NCBI GenBank assembly: GCA_028023455.1
Contig: JAQFVV010006199.1
Coordinates: forward strand, 1,240,001 to 1,304,000
Source: Epiperipatus broadwayi
Lineage: Eukaryota; Onychophora; Udeonychophora; Euonychophora; Peripatidae
Length of the DNA stretch: 64,000 nucleotides
Reading direction: 5' to 3'
Position 1 is the first letter of the stretch, and the number at the start of each line of letters is the position of its first letter. Positions 14,400 to 26,099 of this stretch are shown piece by piece. A program made the translations under genes and the position numbers. The notes under the pieces are model-generated. The model had not been told where the DNA came from. It saw nothing but the letters and a program-made list of their open reading frames with translations, and searched no databases.

Positions 14400-15107
14400 T
14401 TTTAAAATAATAGATTTATTCACATATTAATAAATTTGAATGAAGATTTCATTGATATTTGAAAGTTGCTCACTTGATTTTTCCTGACCACTGGTGAATG
14501 ACACAAAATACCCTTTGTTCTCATTATGAAATCATTTTTTTAGTATATGCAAAGTTCAAATATGATTTTGTAGAAAGATTTTCATTCATAAAGTTTAATT
14601 ATTAAGAACTAAAGTCCAACATATTGAGTTTCAATATAGAAAAAAGAGTTTATACTGAAAACAAAGATAGAACATTGACAAAAATTGCCACTAGGACTAA
14701 CAATAGAAAGTGTTAACCTTTTAATGGATTAAAATATTTTTTAACATTTCATCATAAAGTTTCCACTTTTTTCTCCTTCATTATTAAGTACATTAGTAGA
14801 ATATTAAAATTATAATACATATTCAGTGGTACAAATTATATGAAGAAACAGAATAATAATTAATCCTTTATAATCAAGAGATTGAAATAGTAAACTTTAC
14901 ATGAAAACGGGTGCTTATTAATCTTTTATAATCATTAAGTTGAAATAATAAACTTTACATAAAAATCTAATTTACACATTGTATGTAACAAAATTATTAT
15001 TAAGATTACAAAAATATCTGCACTCAACACTGAATTTGATTTATACATTCATAATCTAAAATAATGATATAAATATTACACAAAAACATTATTTGTAAAC
15101 ACAAAAA
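14400..15107. other. Anonymous AT-rich DNA
   Basis: Nothing recognisable. A short imperfect repeat (AATAGTAAACTTTACAT near 14890, AATAATAAACTTTACAT near 14945) is present. Confidence 0.4.
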
Positions 15108-15180
15108 AAGTATAGCTGCCTTCCAAGCAATTGTCCCGGATTTGTTTCTCGTCCGACACTTTGACATATAAAAAAAAAAT
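15108..15180 (+). mobile_element. 5'-truncated tRNA-derived SINE fragment
   Basis: The sequence GCTGCCTTCCAAGCAATTG, then TCCCGGATTTGTTTCTCG, reads as an anticodon arm followed by a T arm with a worn B box. It ends CACTTTGACATATA plus a poly(A) run. The end resembles the GCTATGACACATGG tail of the SINE at 38.05 kb. The 5' part is missing. Confidence 0.5.
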
Positions 15181-15432
15181 ATTAAAGGATAGGAAAATAT
15201 ATAATTAAATTAAGGTATAGTTTCACAGCATAGTTAAATTAGGATATAGCTTCACTGCAATCTCAACTAATCAAAGATATTTTAATATTAGTTTTTCTAT
15301 TTTTTTTCACTTTGCTTTGCCTTTTTAAAGATCCCTAACAAATTTTGTTGAAGGGCATCAGCTCAGGATTTTATGTAGAACCTGGGACTTAAGTATAATG
15401 CTCTCACTGTATTCGTCATAAGACTAGTATCT

Positions 15433-15444
15433 GTCTTAAAATAT
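15433..15444. repeat. 12-bp target-site duplication, left
   Basis: GTCTTAAAATAT occurs here and again, identical, at 18731-18742, exactly bracketing the RTE element. Confidence 0.85.
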
Positions 15445-15449
15445 CATCA

Positions 15450-18218
15450 TCAACCATTATCAATCCACTGCAGGATGAAGGTCTCTCCAAGTTTAATCCA
15501 TCTTCTCCGATCTTTAGCCTCCCTTTTCCACAACACCCCTGCACCCTTTCTTATTTCATCCATCCATCTCACATGTGGTCTCTTTCTGGGTCTTTTACAA
15601 TCTCTTGGAATCCAGTTTAAAATTTCAATTGTCCATCTATTATCATTTCTTCTAGCAATATGTCCAGCCCAACTCCATTTCAATCTTTTAATTTTTTCAA
15701 TAAGGTCAGTAACACCTGTTTGTTGTCTTACCCATACATTGCATTTTCGATCTCTTCTTGTTACTCCCAACATACATCTCTCCATACTCCTTTGAGTGGT
15801 CTGAAGTCTCTGTATTGCTCTTCTATTAAGTGTCCAAGTCTCAGATCCATAAGTAAGAACTGGAAAAACACATTTGTTAAAAACCATTCTTTTCAAACAC
15901 ATAGGCATATTTTCTTTTAGTATCAAGTTATTTCTACCAAAAGCACTCCAACCAAGTTTAATTCTATGATTAATTTCCTCCATTATGTTTCCATCTGTAT
16001 TAATAATCTGACCTAGGTATTTGTAACTGTTAACTTCTTCTAATTCTTCATAATCAATCTTTATTTTCATATTTTGAGCAAATCGATTAAACATTACTTT
16101 AGTCTTTTTAACATTTATCTTTAGTCCTACTTTTCTACTTTCATCTGCTAACTCCTGCAACATTTCCTGCAGCTCTGAAGCATTATTTGCAAAAACAACT
16201 ACATCAACTGCAAAATCTAAATGACTTAAATACTCTCCATTTACTTTCATTCCTTTAGTTTCCCATTTTAATCCACAAAATACTTTTTGCAGCAATGCTG
16301 TAAAAAGTTTTGGAGATATGGAGTCACCTTGCCTTACACCTTTCTCAATGTTGATTTTTCCAGTATCATTATGTAATCTAATTGTTGCTGTTGCATTTTT
16401 ATAAATATTCTTTAAAATATGACAATATTCTGGATCTATACCTTGATGATCCAATGCTTTAATCACTGAAGAAATGTGTATAGAATCGAATGCCTTTTCA
16501 TAATCTACAAATCCAAAACATAATGACAACTCATATTCGTTTGTCCTTTCCATGACTTCTCTCAATACCTGGATATCATCTATTGTACTAAAACCACTTT
16601 TAAATCCAGCTTGTTCTCTTGGTTGGTGGAAATCCAAAGTTCTCTGTAGACGAGTTGTAATTATCTTGGTAAAAATTTTATATAAAACTGATAAAAGGCT
16701 GATAGGCCTGTAATTTCTAATATCTTCTTTATCACCTTTTTTAAATATTAATATTATTAATGCATTCTTCCAAGCTTCTGGTACATCTTTATCATTTAGA
16801 CATTTGGTATATAACTTTGCTAAAATTGTTTCTATTTCTTCACCTCCTTCTTTTAATATATCAATTATAATTCCATCATTTCCTGGAGCCTTTCCTTTCT
16901 TCATACATTTAATTGCATGTCTCACTTCTTCATTTAAAATTCTGGACAATTCGGAAGATGTAATAGATATAGGAGGTACTTGTTCTTTATTACTATATAA
17001 TTCTTGAGAAAAATCTTCTACCAATTTCATGATGTCATCTCTCTTTTTAGTAATAATGCCATCTTTTTTTCTTATTGCAGATATAAATTTCCTACCAATA
17101 CCAAAATGTTGTTTAACATTCTTGAGACTTTTATTTTCTTCTACAGCTTTCCTTGCTATTTCACAGTTATACTTTCTTATATCATTTTCAACTCTTTTCC
17201 GTACCATTTTACAAAATTCAAGATATTCAATTCTTTTTAATACATCATTTTTGTATATCTTCATATTCCTTCTTTTCTTCATAAATTCTCTAGTCTCAGT
17301 AGAAATTTTATTAGTCAATTGCTGCTTTTTTCTACCAGCTATCTTTGTTGCAGTTTTTAAAAGTGTATCAGTTATTTTCATATTAATTTCATTCAAATCT
17401 GAATCATGTTCAAAATCTCCTAACACTTGAAACCTATTTGTAAGTTCTAATTTAAATTCATTAGAATGTTTCTGAAGATTAGGAATATCAACTGTAAATA
17501 TTGTTTTTCTCAATAATTTTTGTCTCACTAGTTTTACATTAACACGTAACTTACACCTTACTAATCGATGATCACTTCCTGTGTTAAATTTATTAAGAAC
17601 ATTACAATCTTGAAATATGTATTTCCTGTTAGTCAAAATATAATCCAATTCTGCTGTATCTTCATTTGGATGCTTCCATGTCCATTTCCTTTTAACATTT
17701 TTCTCAAAAAATGAATTCATAATATAATTTTTTTTTTCTGCAAACTCCACAAGTCTATGTCCTCTCTCATTTCTATTACCATAACCAAAATTACCTACAG
17801 CAATTTCATCTTTCATTTGTCTACCAATTCTAGCATTAAAGTCTCCCATAACAATTTTAAAATGTTGTTTACTCTGATCAAAAGCCTTTTGTACATCCAT
17901 ATAAAAATCTTCTACTACTTCATCACTATGAGAACTTGTTGGGGCATAAACCTGAATTATCTGCATTTGGTATCTGCTATTAAGTTGTATAACCAATCTT
18001 GCAACTCTGTCCGATACACCATCAATCTGCACAATATTGTTCTTCCACTTTTTATTTATAATGAATCCTACTCCACTTGTATTTCCAATATGTGTGCCTT
18101 TATAATAGAGTATATGTCCACTTTTTAAATCAATTGTTTCTTCACCTTTTCTTCTAACTTCACAAAGTCCAATAATGTCCCATTTAATATAAGACAATTC
18201 TTCTTCTAATTCTTGCAA
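15450..18218 (-). CDS. RTE-type endonuclease/reverse transcriptase ORF (disabled)
   Basis: This 922-residue ORF encodes the single polyprotein of an RTE LINE, which nicks target DNA and copies its own RNA there. Residues 1-225 form an APE-like endonuclease: E20 in CEVRR, GDFNARIG at 125-132, D192 in ELDYIL and the SDH triad at 215-217. The reverse transcriptase spans about 425-760, with FVDYEKAFD at 570-578 and RQGDSISP at 629-636. The C-terminus has the usual LKWSWAGHIARR block (847-858). Two defects are visible. The catalytic box at 669-672 reads FAVD instead of FADD (codon GTT at 16208-16206). The frame also extends upstream to an ATG at 18275 but is cut by TAA at 18251-18249, eight codons in. 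The Met at 18218 is therefore probably not the original start. Inactive retrotransposon gene, not a host gene. Confidence 0.92.
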   Translation of the reverse strand: MQELEEELSYIKWDIIGLCEVRRKGEETIDLKSGHILYYKGTHIGNTSGVGFIINKKWKNNIVQIDGVSDRVARLVIQLNSRYQMQIIQVYAPTSSHSDEVVEDFYMDVQKAFDQSKQHFKIVMGDFNARIGRQMKDEIAVGNFGYGNRNERGHRLVEFAEKKNYIMNSFFEKNVKRKWTWKHPNEDTAELDYILTNRKYIFQDCNVLNKFNTGSDHRLVRCKLRVNVKLVRQKLLRKTIFTVDIPNLQKHSNEFKLELTNRFQVLGDFEHDSDLNEINMKITDTLLKTATKIAGRKKQQLTNKISTETREFMKKRRNMKIYKNDVLKRIEYLEFCKMVRKRVENDIRKYNCEIARKAVEENKSLKNVKQHFGIGRKFISAIRKKDGIITKKRDDIMKLVEDFSQELYSNKEQVPPISITSSELSRILNEEVRHAIKCMKKGKAPGNDGIIIDILKEGGEEIETILAKLYTKCLNDKDVPEAWKNALIILIFKKGDKEDIRNYRPISLLSVLYKIFTKIITTRLQRTLDFHQPREQAGFKSGFSTIDDIQVLREVMERTNEYELSLCFGFVDYEKAFDSIHISSVIKALDHQGIDPEYCHILKNIYKNATATIRLHNDTGKINIEKGVRQGDSISPKLFTALLQKVFCGLKWETKGMKVNGEYLSHLDFAVDVVVFANNASELQEMLQELADESRKVGLKINVKKTKVMFNRFAQNMKIKIDYEELEEVNSYKYLGQIINTDGNIMEEINHRIKLGWSAFGRNNLILKENMPMCLKRMVFNKCVFPVLTYGSETWTLNRRAIQRLQTTQRSMERCMLGVTRRDRKCNVWVRQQTGVTDLIEKIKRLKWSWAGHIARRNDNRWTIEILNWIPRDCKRPRKRPHVRWMDEIRKGAGVLWKREAKDRRRWIKLGETFILQWIDNG

Positions 18219-18248
18219 TCTTCCTTCATTTGAAAGTGATCTGCAGTG

Positions 18249-18275
18249 TTAAGTACCTAAATAAAAAGTCGTCAT
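18249..18275 (-). pseudogene. Original N-terminus of the RTE ORF, cut by a stop
   Basis: An in-frame ATG at 18275 starts MTTFYLGT, followed by TAA at codon 9 and then HCRSLSNEGRL running into the long ORF. RTE endonucleases usually begin with a GT-x-N-x-R strand here, so the stop probably replaces a Tyr or Trp codon. Confidence 0.75.
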
Positions 18276-18730
18276 CAAATGGCGGCCTGGGTCCACAATC
18301 AGGGGATTCTTAGCACCCTCTGCCTTCGGCCACCAACCGCTGCCTTGGTTGGTGACTTTACAGCCTCCTGGGAATAAGGGCCATGCTTTATTTTTGTCTG
18401 TCATAATTGTATATATGTATTGGAAAAATATTTATCATTTACACAAACATTCATTCTGCCTTATCAGGCACTGAGAAGAAAGACCATGGTGTTTCTTGAT
18501 CTTAAACTCAGAGGTAAAAAGCCAATAAACTCACCACGCTGGCTAATGCGTGTTGGTGAGCAGCCCTTCCATGTTCGTATACTATATGAATAATCACATA
18601 GTAATAACAGCTGCAACGACAAGAACGTATGGAGTGGACATTAGGAATTTGCCCTGCTTGGTTCCTTTAAGGCCTCCAAGAGGAATCAAAGGGTCTCCTT
18701 TTAGTTAATAGCAAACTCCTTTCTGCAGCC
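18276..18730 (-). promoter_or_regulatory. RTE 5' untranslated region
   Basis: This GC-richer leader upstream of the RTE ORF is conserved in the 45.4 kb copy. The 5' terminal GGCTGCA can pair with TTGCAGCT about 115 nt downstream. Near that second strand lie a CCAT..GTTC / GAACATGG pair and an ACTATG/CATATAGT hairpin. The last part encodes no long frame. A promoter is expected here, since LINEs carry internal ones, but I see no definite element. Confidence 0.5.
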
Positions 18731-18742
18731 GTCTTAAAATAT
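18731..18742. repeat. 12-bp target-site duplication, right
   Basis: GTCTTAAAATAT, identical to 15433-15444. Confidence 0.85.
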
Positions 18743-20586
18743 AGCTTAAGCAAAATGCTTAAAATATCCAACAGAAATTATATATGCTATTGCTTATTAT
18801 TGTTCAGTTACGTTTTATCTCTAAAATTTTTATCAATTATATTAGTGAGTTCGTTCGCCATATATATCAAATTTTATTTCAGCAAATGCAAGAAGTAAGA
18901 GAGGTGGATAGGCATCAGAAAAATTGATGACGGAAGGCTTTGTTTACTCGTCTATTAGAGGTAAACTGAACGAATTCGTCCACAAATAAATGCTTGATAA
19001 GAAATTGTGGGAAGCATAATGTGGTCTTTTTTATATATATATAAAGATTTGTGAAATATGGATAAAGTTCAGTGTGTTGTAATATATGTGTAAATTATAC
19101 ATATATTACTCAATTTATTTATTTTTTCTGTATTTCGCATGTAATTATGCTTTATAAGCCATGTGAATGGAATTATTCGCTTTAATAGCAGACAGTTTGA
19201 AATACTTCCAATTACGAAATTAATATATAATTTCATGTCTAATTTTTAATTAAATAAGAATTATTTTTTAATTCACAATTTTAGAATTAGTTAATATTAT
19301 GTGATCATATCCGCATAACTCATGTATAAATATATAAAATATAATTAATGATTGCCAAGGGAATATAACTTTTATTTTATTTTTGTTAGATTAGAAATTT
19401 TCTAGAGTTCTTTTTCAAAGTTTGCAGTCACTTAATTGAGCCATTATTAATTTTTAACTAATTTTTTCCTTGATATTCGGAGACATTTTAATAAGTTGCC
19501 CGGAGCTGAGTTATGTTTTAATATACGTAGATATTTTTCAATTTGAAGAATGTTTTTAAGATGTTGTAACGGTTAGTTGCTTTCTTTTTTCAAATTGCAA
19601 CAGGGATAAATTGTCACATTCCATGAACGCAGCTTCAGCTGACGAGAACTGCAGACTAATTAAAAGTTGAGCAAGAAGCAGTAATTATTAAAATATAACA
19701 TTCTCTGCATTTTTTTTATAAAAATAATAAGCGCACCTTATAGAAAGAAAAGTGTAAAACAATTATGTGTCTGTGCTTATGCATATACACACGTACATAA
19801 ACAAATACATATATAAACTCCTTCGTCTACAGATAGATGTCTTTAAAGATTAGTTATTTTTATTTCTAGCTGTCTATCTTTATATTACTATTAGTTATTT
19901 ACCTATCGAATGATTTTCATCAGGGTTTTTTTTCTTCATAATATGACAAGAAAATACTGGCATTTTAATAATTTTATATATTACAATGTATATACGGTGT
20001 GGCTTTATATATTAAAACCATATTGTATATATATTCATACTCTACGATATACATATACACATATAGTGTTTTTCTTGTAGTTACAAATTTTTACATTTGT
20101 ACATGTATAAAAAGAACTTCAATGTGTTGTGATTAGAGCATACACTTGCCAAAGCCCTAACAGATTTCATTGTAAGCTGGATAAAACTCTGAAATGTATT
20201 TAGATTGAAGTGGTTTTTGGATTATTATTTTAGCTAACCATCTAACTTTAATCAGTTAATGGGTATCTATTTATTTTTACCTAAAGAGTAAAACAAAGAC
20301 AAAAAAAAATTAATTCTTATATAGTTCTGGAAGTTGCTAGCTTTCTTTTTGACTGTTTACATTGGGGAGTTGTTGAAAGGAGCTCTATTTTTATTTTAAG
20401 ACACTATTTAAAGATTATTTAACTTGGCTTATTTTGGATATTTAGTTAAAAATCATCTTCTTTTTTTTTTTTTTTTTTAAAAAAGCAAACATCTTTGCCT
20501 TGTCTCTATACATTTAAATACAAAAATATTATTATACATATTTCCTCTTCGTTTATTTTAAGATGATTTCAGTTTTAATGAACATG
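18743..20586. other. AT-rich DNA with weak exon-like spots
   Basis: No gene is supported. Near 18883-18962 a pyrimidine stretch ending TTTATTTCAG precedes about 80 bp that end at GAG|GTAAAC; all three frames are closed or nearly so. Near 19600 a tract ending TTGCAACAG precedes a short GC-richer segment. Either could be an untranslated exon or chance. Confidence 0.3.
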
Positions 20587-20594
20587 ATATATAT

Positions 20595-20902
20595 CAAGGG
20601 TCCCCAACCCTATGCCCGCGGGCACCATGACACCCGCAGACCATTTTTCGTGTACCTGCCGCTATCCGAACACGATAAAAAATTATTTATCTGATAGAAA
20701 TAAATTTCATTTTTAAGATTTCTTATAGATTATTGTATTATATTGTAATCAAATTGTAGGGCATACTATACTTTTACAGCTTAAATAAGTCTATTATTAA
20801 CAATATCCAACTATAAATTTACATTGAAAAAATAAATGGTGCCCGCCATCTGGCCGGTATTATAGAATGTGCTCTTAAGTTCAAAAAGGTTGGGAACTGC
20901 TG
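20595..20902. mobile_element. Non-autonomous hAT element (308 bp)
   Basis: The ends CAAGGGTCCCCAACC and, reverse-complemented, CAGCAGTTCCCAACC are hAT-type terminal inverted repeats. An 8-bp duplication ATATATAT flanks them (20587-20594, 20903-20910). The GC-richer ends (CCCGCGGGCACC, GGTGCCCGCCATC) are typical of the GTF2IRD2/ZBED5-like hAT groups in animals. No coding sequence. The TSD is simple sequence, so it carries less weight than usual. Confidence 0.8.
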
Positions 20903-21228
20903 ATATATATTATTTTAATACTGCCAAGAAAGATTATTTAATAATTTGTTGATCAATTTTATTATTCATGCTCGATTTAGTACAGTGGTAGAACAGAGGA
21001 TTCAAATAAAAAAATTCAGTAACATAAATAAAATTTTAAAAAATCTCAGTTCAGTCATTTGAACAGAAATGTTAGTGATCATTATTTTCAGTATGGTGTG
21101 TGAGCATCATATATACCTGGGCAACTAGCCATATAATTTTTTTTATTATTATTATCATTTGTTTTAGGGGGGAAATGGTTAAATATGGATAAATAGAATG
21201 CTGATGGTAATGTAGTATTATGGATATA

Positions 21229-21522
21229 CAGACTGTCCTCGACTTTTGTGTCTAATTGGTTCCTAAAATGCACATGAAAGTTGAAATATATGAAAGTGGA
21301 GCAATATTAAAAAAATATCAAAAAGTGTTTTTAAAATATTTTTTTTTAATGAGGTTATCAGGTATTTTCTTTATAAATTTATCAAAAGATAGTTGAATTG
21401 TACTCTTCTTCTTTTTTTTCTTGATTAAAAACTTCTGTAACATGCTGTGTCTTTTTCTATTGCCCTCATACAAAATAGCGAATTGTATGAAAGGAGAATT
21501 TGTGAAAGTCGAGGGCCTCATG
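21229..21522. mobile_element. Tigger-like MITE (294 bp)
   Basis: The left end CAGACTGTCCTCGACTTTTG and the reverse complement of the right end, CATGAGGCCCTCGACTTTCA, match over CCTCGACTTT and are both flanked by TA. The subterminal TAATTGGTTCCTAAAATGC is the pattern seen in Tigger/pogo MITEs. There is no transposase; short frames inside are incidental. Confidence 0.65.
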
Positions 21523-22565
21523 TATTTTGTATATAAAACATTCGCAAAAATCTCATTCAACTGTGTGACTCTACCCACTGCACTAAAACTACATATAGTA
21601 ATCTTTAATATAGTTTAGCTGTATAACAGTCATTCATTGAATAGTATCCATTTCCAATACAAAACTGGTCATAATCTTTGCATATATTTTTATATTCGTA
21701 AGAGATTTTAGTTCTTATAGTATTTTTTTATAGTGCTCAACTTATAGAAAAATGATTGATTTGTAATATTTTAATAAATAATATAAATAGATAATGGGTT
21801 TGCTATTCCTAATGTGTTTTTTTAAATATGAGTATCCCTATTCCATTCTTCCAATTATTTGTTATAGTTTTAAATATTTATGTAATTTTGCCATATTTTC
21901 TGCATATTTTATAAGTTTTATCACTTCCTGAATTTGTTTTTTGTTCATTATAGATATAATAGCATATTTCAACTTTTTTATTTAAAATATGTGATATTTT
22001 AATTGATGTTTTGTATGATCAACTTTGATTTTCTGCTTTTTATTGTATTGTTTTTTTATATAATTTTTCCACACATTAAAATGTCCATTCTGTCTTTTAT
22101 TTTTATTGCTAAAATAACATCTTTTTTAGTACCAAGATGTTTTATGTATTTGAGATTTTTTAATATAACTTTTCTTGTCATTTAGTAATTATATTTTATG
22201 TCATCAGTTAACTTTTTCATACCATTTTATGGAATTTCATGCATTTAATTTTTTTAAATGAGCCGATTTAAAATTATTTTCATGATCTTTTTTTTTTTAA
22301 TGTTTATTGTCTTCTTTCCCTAGATAATTTACTGTTGAATTGTTATATTTTTAGTTTCAATAATTTATTATTTCTAATGTATACAGTGATATCAAACCAA
22401 AGATACTAGGTTTCATTGTTCTTCTAACTATCTTGTTATTTCCATTTGGAGTTTGGTTGAGTCTATGTTGTTGTGTTCTAAGTGCAAGATGGTGTGAACA
22501 TTAAATCCTTCACATATTTGTTAGCTTATTGCTTTTTCCCTCCCCCTCCCCCCCTTTTTTAAAAA
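21523..22565. other. AT-rich, T-biased DNA
   Basis: No supported feature. Long T-rich runs give hydrophobic chance ORFs. Confidence 0.4.
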
Positions 22566-22572
22566 ATTGTTG

Positions 22573-24300
22573 TTAGTTTGGCATATTGTATAAGGTCCAG
22601 ATGTCCTCAAATGCTTTCGATGATGCCAGGGGTTGGTCTCTTTTCTGGATTTTTATTATTGGGTTAGAAAAAACCTGTGTTATAAGAGGTTGTGGGTATT
22701 TCATGATTAGTTTACAATGCGTAACCCATATGGCGTAGTTTAAAAATATTGAGAGATGTATTATTGGGTAGGTTTTAGTATTGATACTATCTTTCAGAGA
22801 TGAGATCATTTTGAAATCTATCTTGGTGTTGGAGAGTATGATTTCTCGGATCACTCTGAGCCCTGTTTATTGTGAGAAGAGGTGAATGTCTCATCGTCGT
22901 TCATGCATATGCTGCAAGTTGGGTCTATGTTGTTGTAACCTTGTTTGTAAAAGAGGAAATTTTTTGTAGGTAGTCTGTTAACATTGTATTTAATGAGGAA
23001 ATCTAGGTATTTGGCCTCTAGGCTCTATCTTTTAAAATTGGATACCAGTTTCTGATTGTTATAATAAAGTATGTTGATTATAGGATGTAAGATTGGATGG
23101 AGGATTGTGTATGCTTGCCATAATAAGATCTTAGAATCAAATATGGAGTCCATTATTGGGCAGTGCTGTTTGACAAGACTTGTGAATCAGGTGATCCATG
23201 TTTATCTGCCTGGAGGGGGTTGGTTGATGGGTGTTACTTTTTGAAGCAGAGTTTTTTGGAGAATGGTGTTATAACCATATGATGCTACCAAGTTGTGCAT
23301 GAGATTGTGTGTTTTATGATAAATCAACACTTGAATGGAGTGAAAAGCAAGACCATTTAACTTTCTTGGTCGCTGAGTGCTTTTGAGGCTGATCACAACT
23401 GTTTTATCTCTCAGAAAAGCCTGGAGCACAATCCATTTATTTTATTTATGAAGCTCTTGTTGATTTTGATAAATGTAAGAAAGTGTGATTTTTTGGCATC
23501 ACATTCATGTTAATTAATGCTACCTTTCCAGGGAGGTAAAAGGTAGACTCATGACAAGGAAGTGATGAATTTATTTGTTGTTTTCAGGATATCTCTTTGG
23601 ACATTGCTGTGGTAGACTTGAAGATGGAAAAGCTCAAGATATCTCTCTAGCTTGGCAGAGAAGAGGGTGTTGATTTTTCTTTTTGAATCAATTTTCCAGG
23701 AGGCTGACTTACTGGGATTGAATTGCAGCTCGTATTTATCTGTATAGCAGAGGAATGTGTTTTCCTGATGGAAGGATGATCATTACATCATCCATGTAGG
23801 AAAACATGCTGAATTCTCTGTTTAAATTGGGTATAAAGAGACCTGGTAGATTTTTTTTTCAAATCCACAAGGAAAGCGTTTATGTATGTGATAAAGCATA
23901 GAGCACTGAGGGGGAATCATGGGGGAGAGCTTGTGTCAGTCTAAATCCAGAGGTGATGTTATCATCCATAATGATAAAAATTTCCCTGTTGTTTAGTAGA
24001 TTTCTTATGATCTGGATAGCAGCCACAGGAACATCATACTTGGTCAAAATCTTTAAGCGTGTGTCTATACATACCGAGTCAAATGGTGTGACAATATCTA
24101 GTTGAATAGTTATCGACTTTGACTTTTGATGAATTCTGATGTAATCAATGACAGAGATTATGTTGCCCATTGCATGTGCAGTAGAAGAGCCCTTCTTGGC
24201 ATATTGGTTGTTAGATATATGCCTTAAGATGATCAACTGGATGAAGTCTTTGATCATGGACTCTACAATTTTAATGAGAAGGAGGTCATGAAAATAGGAC
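22573..24300 (-). pseudogene. Decayed LINE reverse transcriptase
   Basis: Several minus-strand frames together carry a non-LTR RT of the same family as at 10.4-11.9 kb. The order along the minus strand is: 24257-23880 with ISNNQYAKKGSSTAHA, the motif A segment QLDIVTPFDSV and a worn motif B (QALPHDSPS); then a catalytic FSYMDDVM near 23810-23790; then the thumb block NGLAFHSIQVLIYH near 23330; then C-terminal sequence to 22573. Frameshifts separate the blocks. The Asp of motif A and both Asp of YMDD are intact, but the frame is not. The endonuclease is absent. Confidence 0.7.
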
Positions 24301-24599
24301 TAATGTTTGAGAGATCCATAACCTGATTTTGTTTAATAAATGCAACCAGTGCCACTGGGTAAATATTAGGTACAACTCTATTACCAGTTTCTAGGTAGTC
24401 CACCAATTGTGATATTTTTGTTCTGCTGTTGTATGCTGTTTATGATTTAATATCTGTCATCATTCAAATCTAACCTAAGCATTTTTTTTTAATTTTTGAA
24501 ATTTTGAAATACTTCATAGATTTCTAGTAAAATTATTGATATATTTTGGAAAATTCAATTGTATTAAATGTTATTCCTATCATTTTTAAACAGCATTTG

Positions 24600-25035
24600 T
24601 CTCTAGGTCAGCACATATCTTGCATCTCACTAATTTATGATTAATTCTATGTTGTATCTTTTAAGTATTTTAAGTAGTCTTAAAATATAATATGTCTCTT
24701 TTATCAAATCTAAATTTATCCATGGAACTTAATTTTTCAAATGTTTTTCAATTCCAGTATTAAAATCTCCCATATTAATTTTAAAATACTGCATTGATAA
24801 GAATTTTATATACCTATATAAAAATTCTCTACATCAGGATAAGAATTGCTTTCTCAAATTATTTGCTTTGTCATTTAATAAATTAAAAAAATATTTTTTC
24901 TGCTTGATTTAATTTACAATGATATCTGTACATTATTTGTTCTGTTTTATTTATAAAGATGACCATTCATTTGTATTCTTGGTGTATATATCCATTTTTC
25001 AAATTCATATACACATGATGTTTTAGTGAATTGAT
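24600..25035 (-). pseudogene. RTE endonuclease fragment
   Basis: It aligns by eye with 17.55-18.11 kb of the full RTE: the Leu-Val-Arg-Cys block (CTTGCATCTCACTAATTTATG), AAATCTCCCATATTAATTTT (the GDFN segment) and the NKKW region (TTTTATTTATAAAGATGA). Heavily mutated, with no open frame. Confidence 0.6.
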
Positions 25036-25559
25036 TAGTTCTTTTTCCAAATATACAATGTATCTCTCAATCAGGGCATGTGATAGATAGCAACTTACTC
25101 TCACTATTCATCACAAAAATTTTAAAATCCTAGTATGTCTAGATTATGAATTATGTCATGAAATTTGAAAGTATGTTTCCTACCTTCATAGATCATCTTC
25201 AAGCTCTCCATGACATCATTAAATTTTGCAAAGCAATTGAAAATATTTATTGGGATTTATGGATTAAATTAGAAGAAATTTTGCCTAATTTAAAACAAAA
25301 TTTAAAGTTAATGAGTTATCAACATTATGGGTTAAGATAAGAATCACAAGCTCACTCATGATCCAGATTTGCTAGCACCCAAAAATGTTTGTAATGAATA
25401 ATTAGACAATATTACTACATAACTCATGTATGGATTTCGAGATGGCATTATAAGCAACTAGGCATGAAGTCAAGCACTTTTTCACTGAAACACATTTTTA
25501 TATACAATATATAAATTTAGTTTAAAAGAAAAATTTGTAATAGATAATTGTTACTTATA

Positions 25560-25965
25560 AATCTAAAACTTAGACATTTAATAGATAAGCAATATGGAGA
25601 TTCTAGACCATTTAACAAATATGAAGAGATGTATGTTGAGAATAGCATTAAGCGATTGAAAATGAAATATTTGGATAAGAGAATCAATACAATGATCTCA
25701 TTGAAATAAATTAAGAGTCTTAAATGGAGCTGGGCTAAAATATTTCTGGAATAGTTGATGATAGATGGACAATTTAAGTCATAAACTACATCCTAAAAGA
25801 CTGTAATAAAAATCTAGAAAGAAATCATATGTGAGATGGATGGATGAAATATGATGTTTGTGGTGTGATGTGAATGCATGTTATGGTTCAGAGAAATTAG
25901 ACCAAATTTGGAGATTCTGCAATAGATCAGTTAGGTTGAAAATGATGATGATGATATAAATATTG
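25560..25965 (+). pseudogene. RTE 3' fragment 1
   Basis: The plus strand matches the RTE C-terminus: the LKWSWAG-like block (CTTAAATGGAGCTGGGC), a VRWMDE-like block (GTGAGATGGATGGATGAA), and a short ATGATGATGATGAT tail near 25945, the RTE-type 3' end. 5'-truncated and out of frame. Confidence 0.7.
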
Positions 25966-26099
25966 AAAATATCCTGACTAATGAATTAAAGTTATTTAAA
26001 GATATACACTCATGCATGATCAATAAAATGCTATATAAATATAAAAAGTGAAAATTATATTACATATAGACAGTTATTTAATTTTTGAGTACTTTAAGT

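Larger units (their letters stand above)
15445..18730 (-). mobile_element. Full-length RTE (BovB-like) LINE
   Basis: The element runs on the minus strand from GGCTGCAGAAAGG at 18730 to a short TGATGATG tail at 15445, as in RTE elements that end in trinucleotide repeats rather than poly(A). A perfect 12-bp target duplication brackets it. It has a roughly 455-bp 5' UTR, one long ORF and almost no 3' UTR. The 5' UTR is recognisable again at 45431-45610. The intact duplication and the near-open ORF indicate a fairly recent insertion. Confidence 0.9.

Noticed and set aside
15475-18128. Several plus-strand ORFs opposite the RTE gene
   Set aside because: They are antisense shadows of the long minus-strand RTE ORF.
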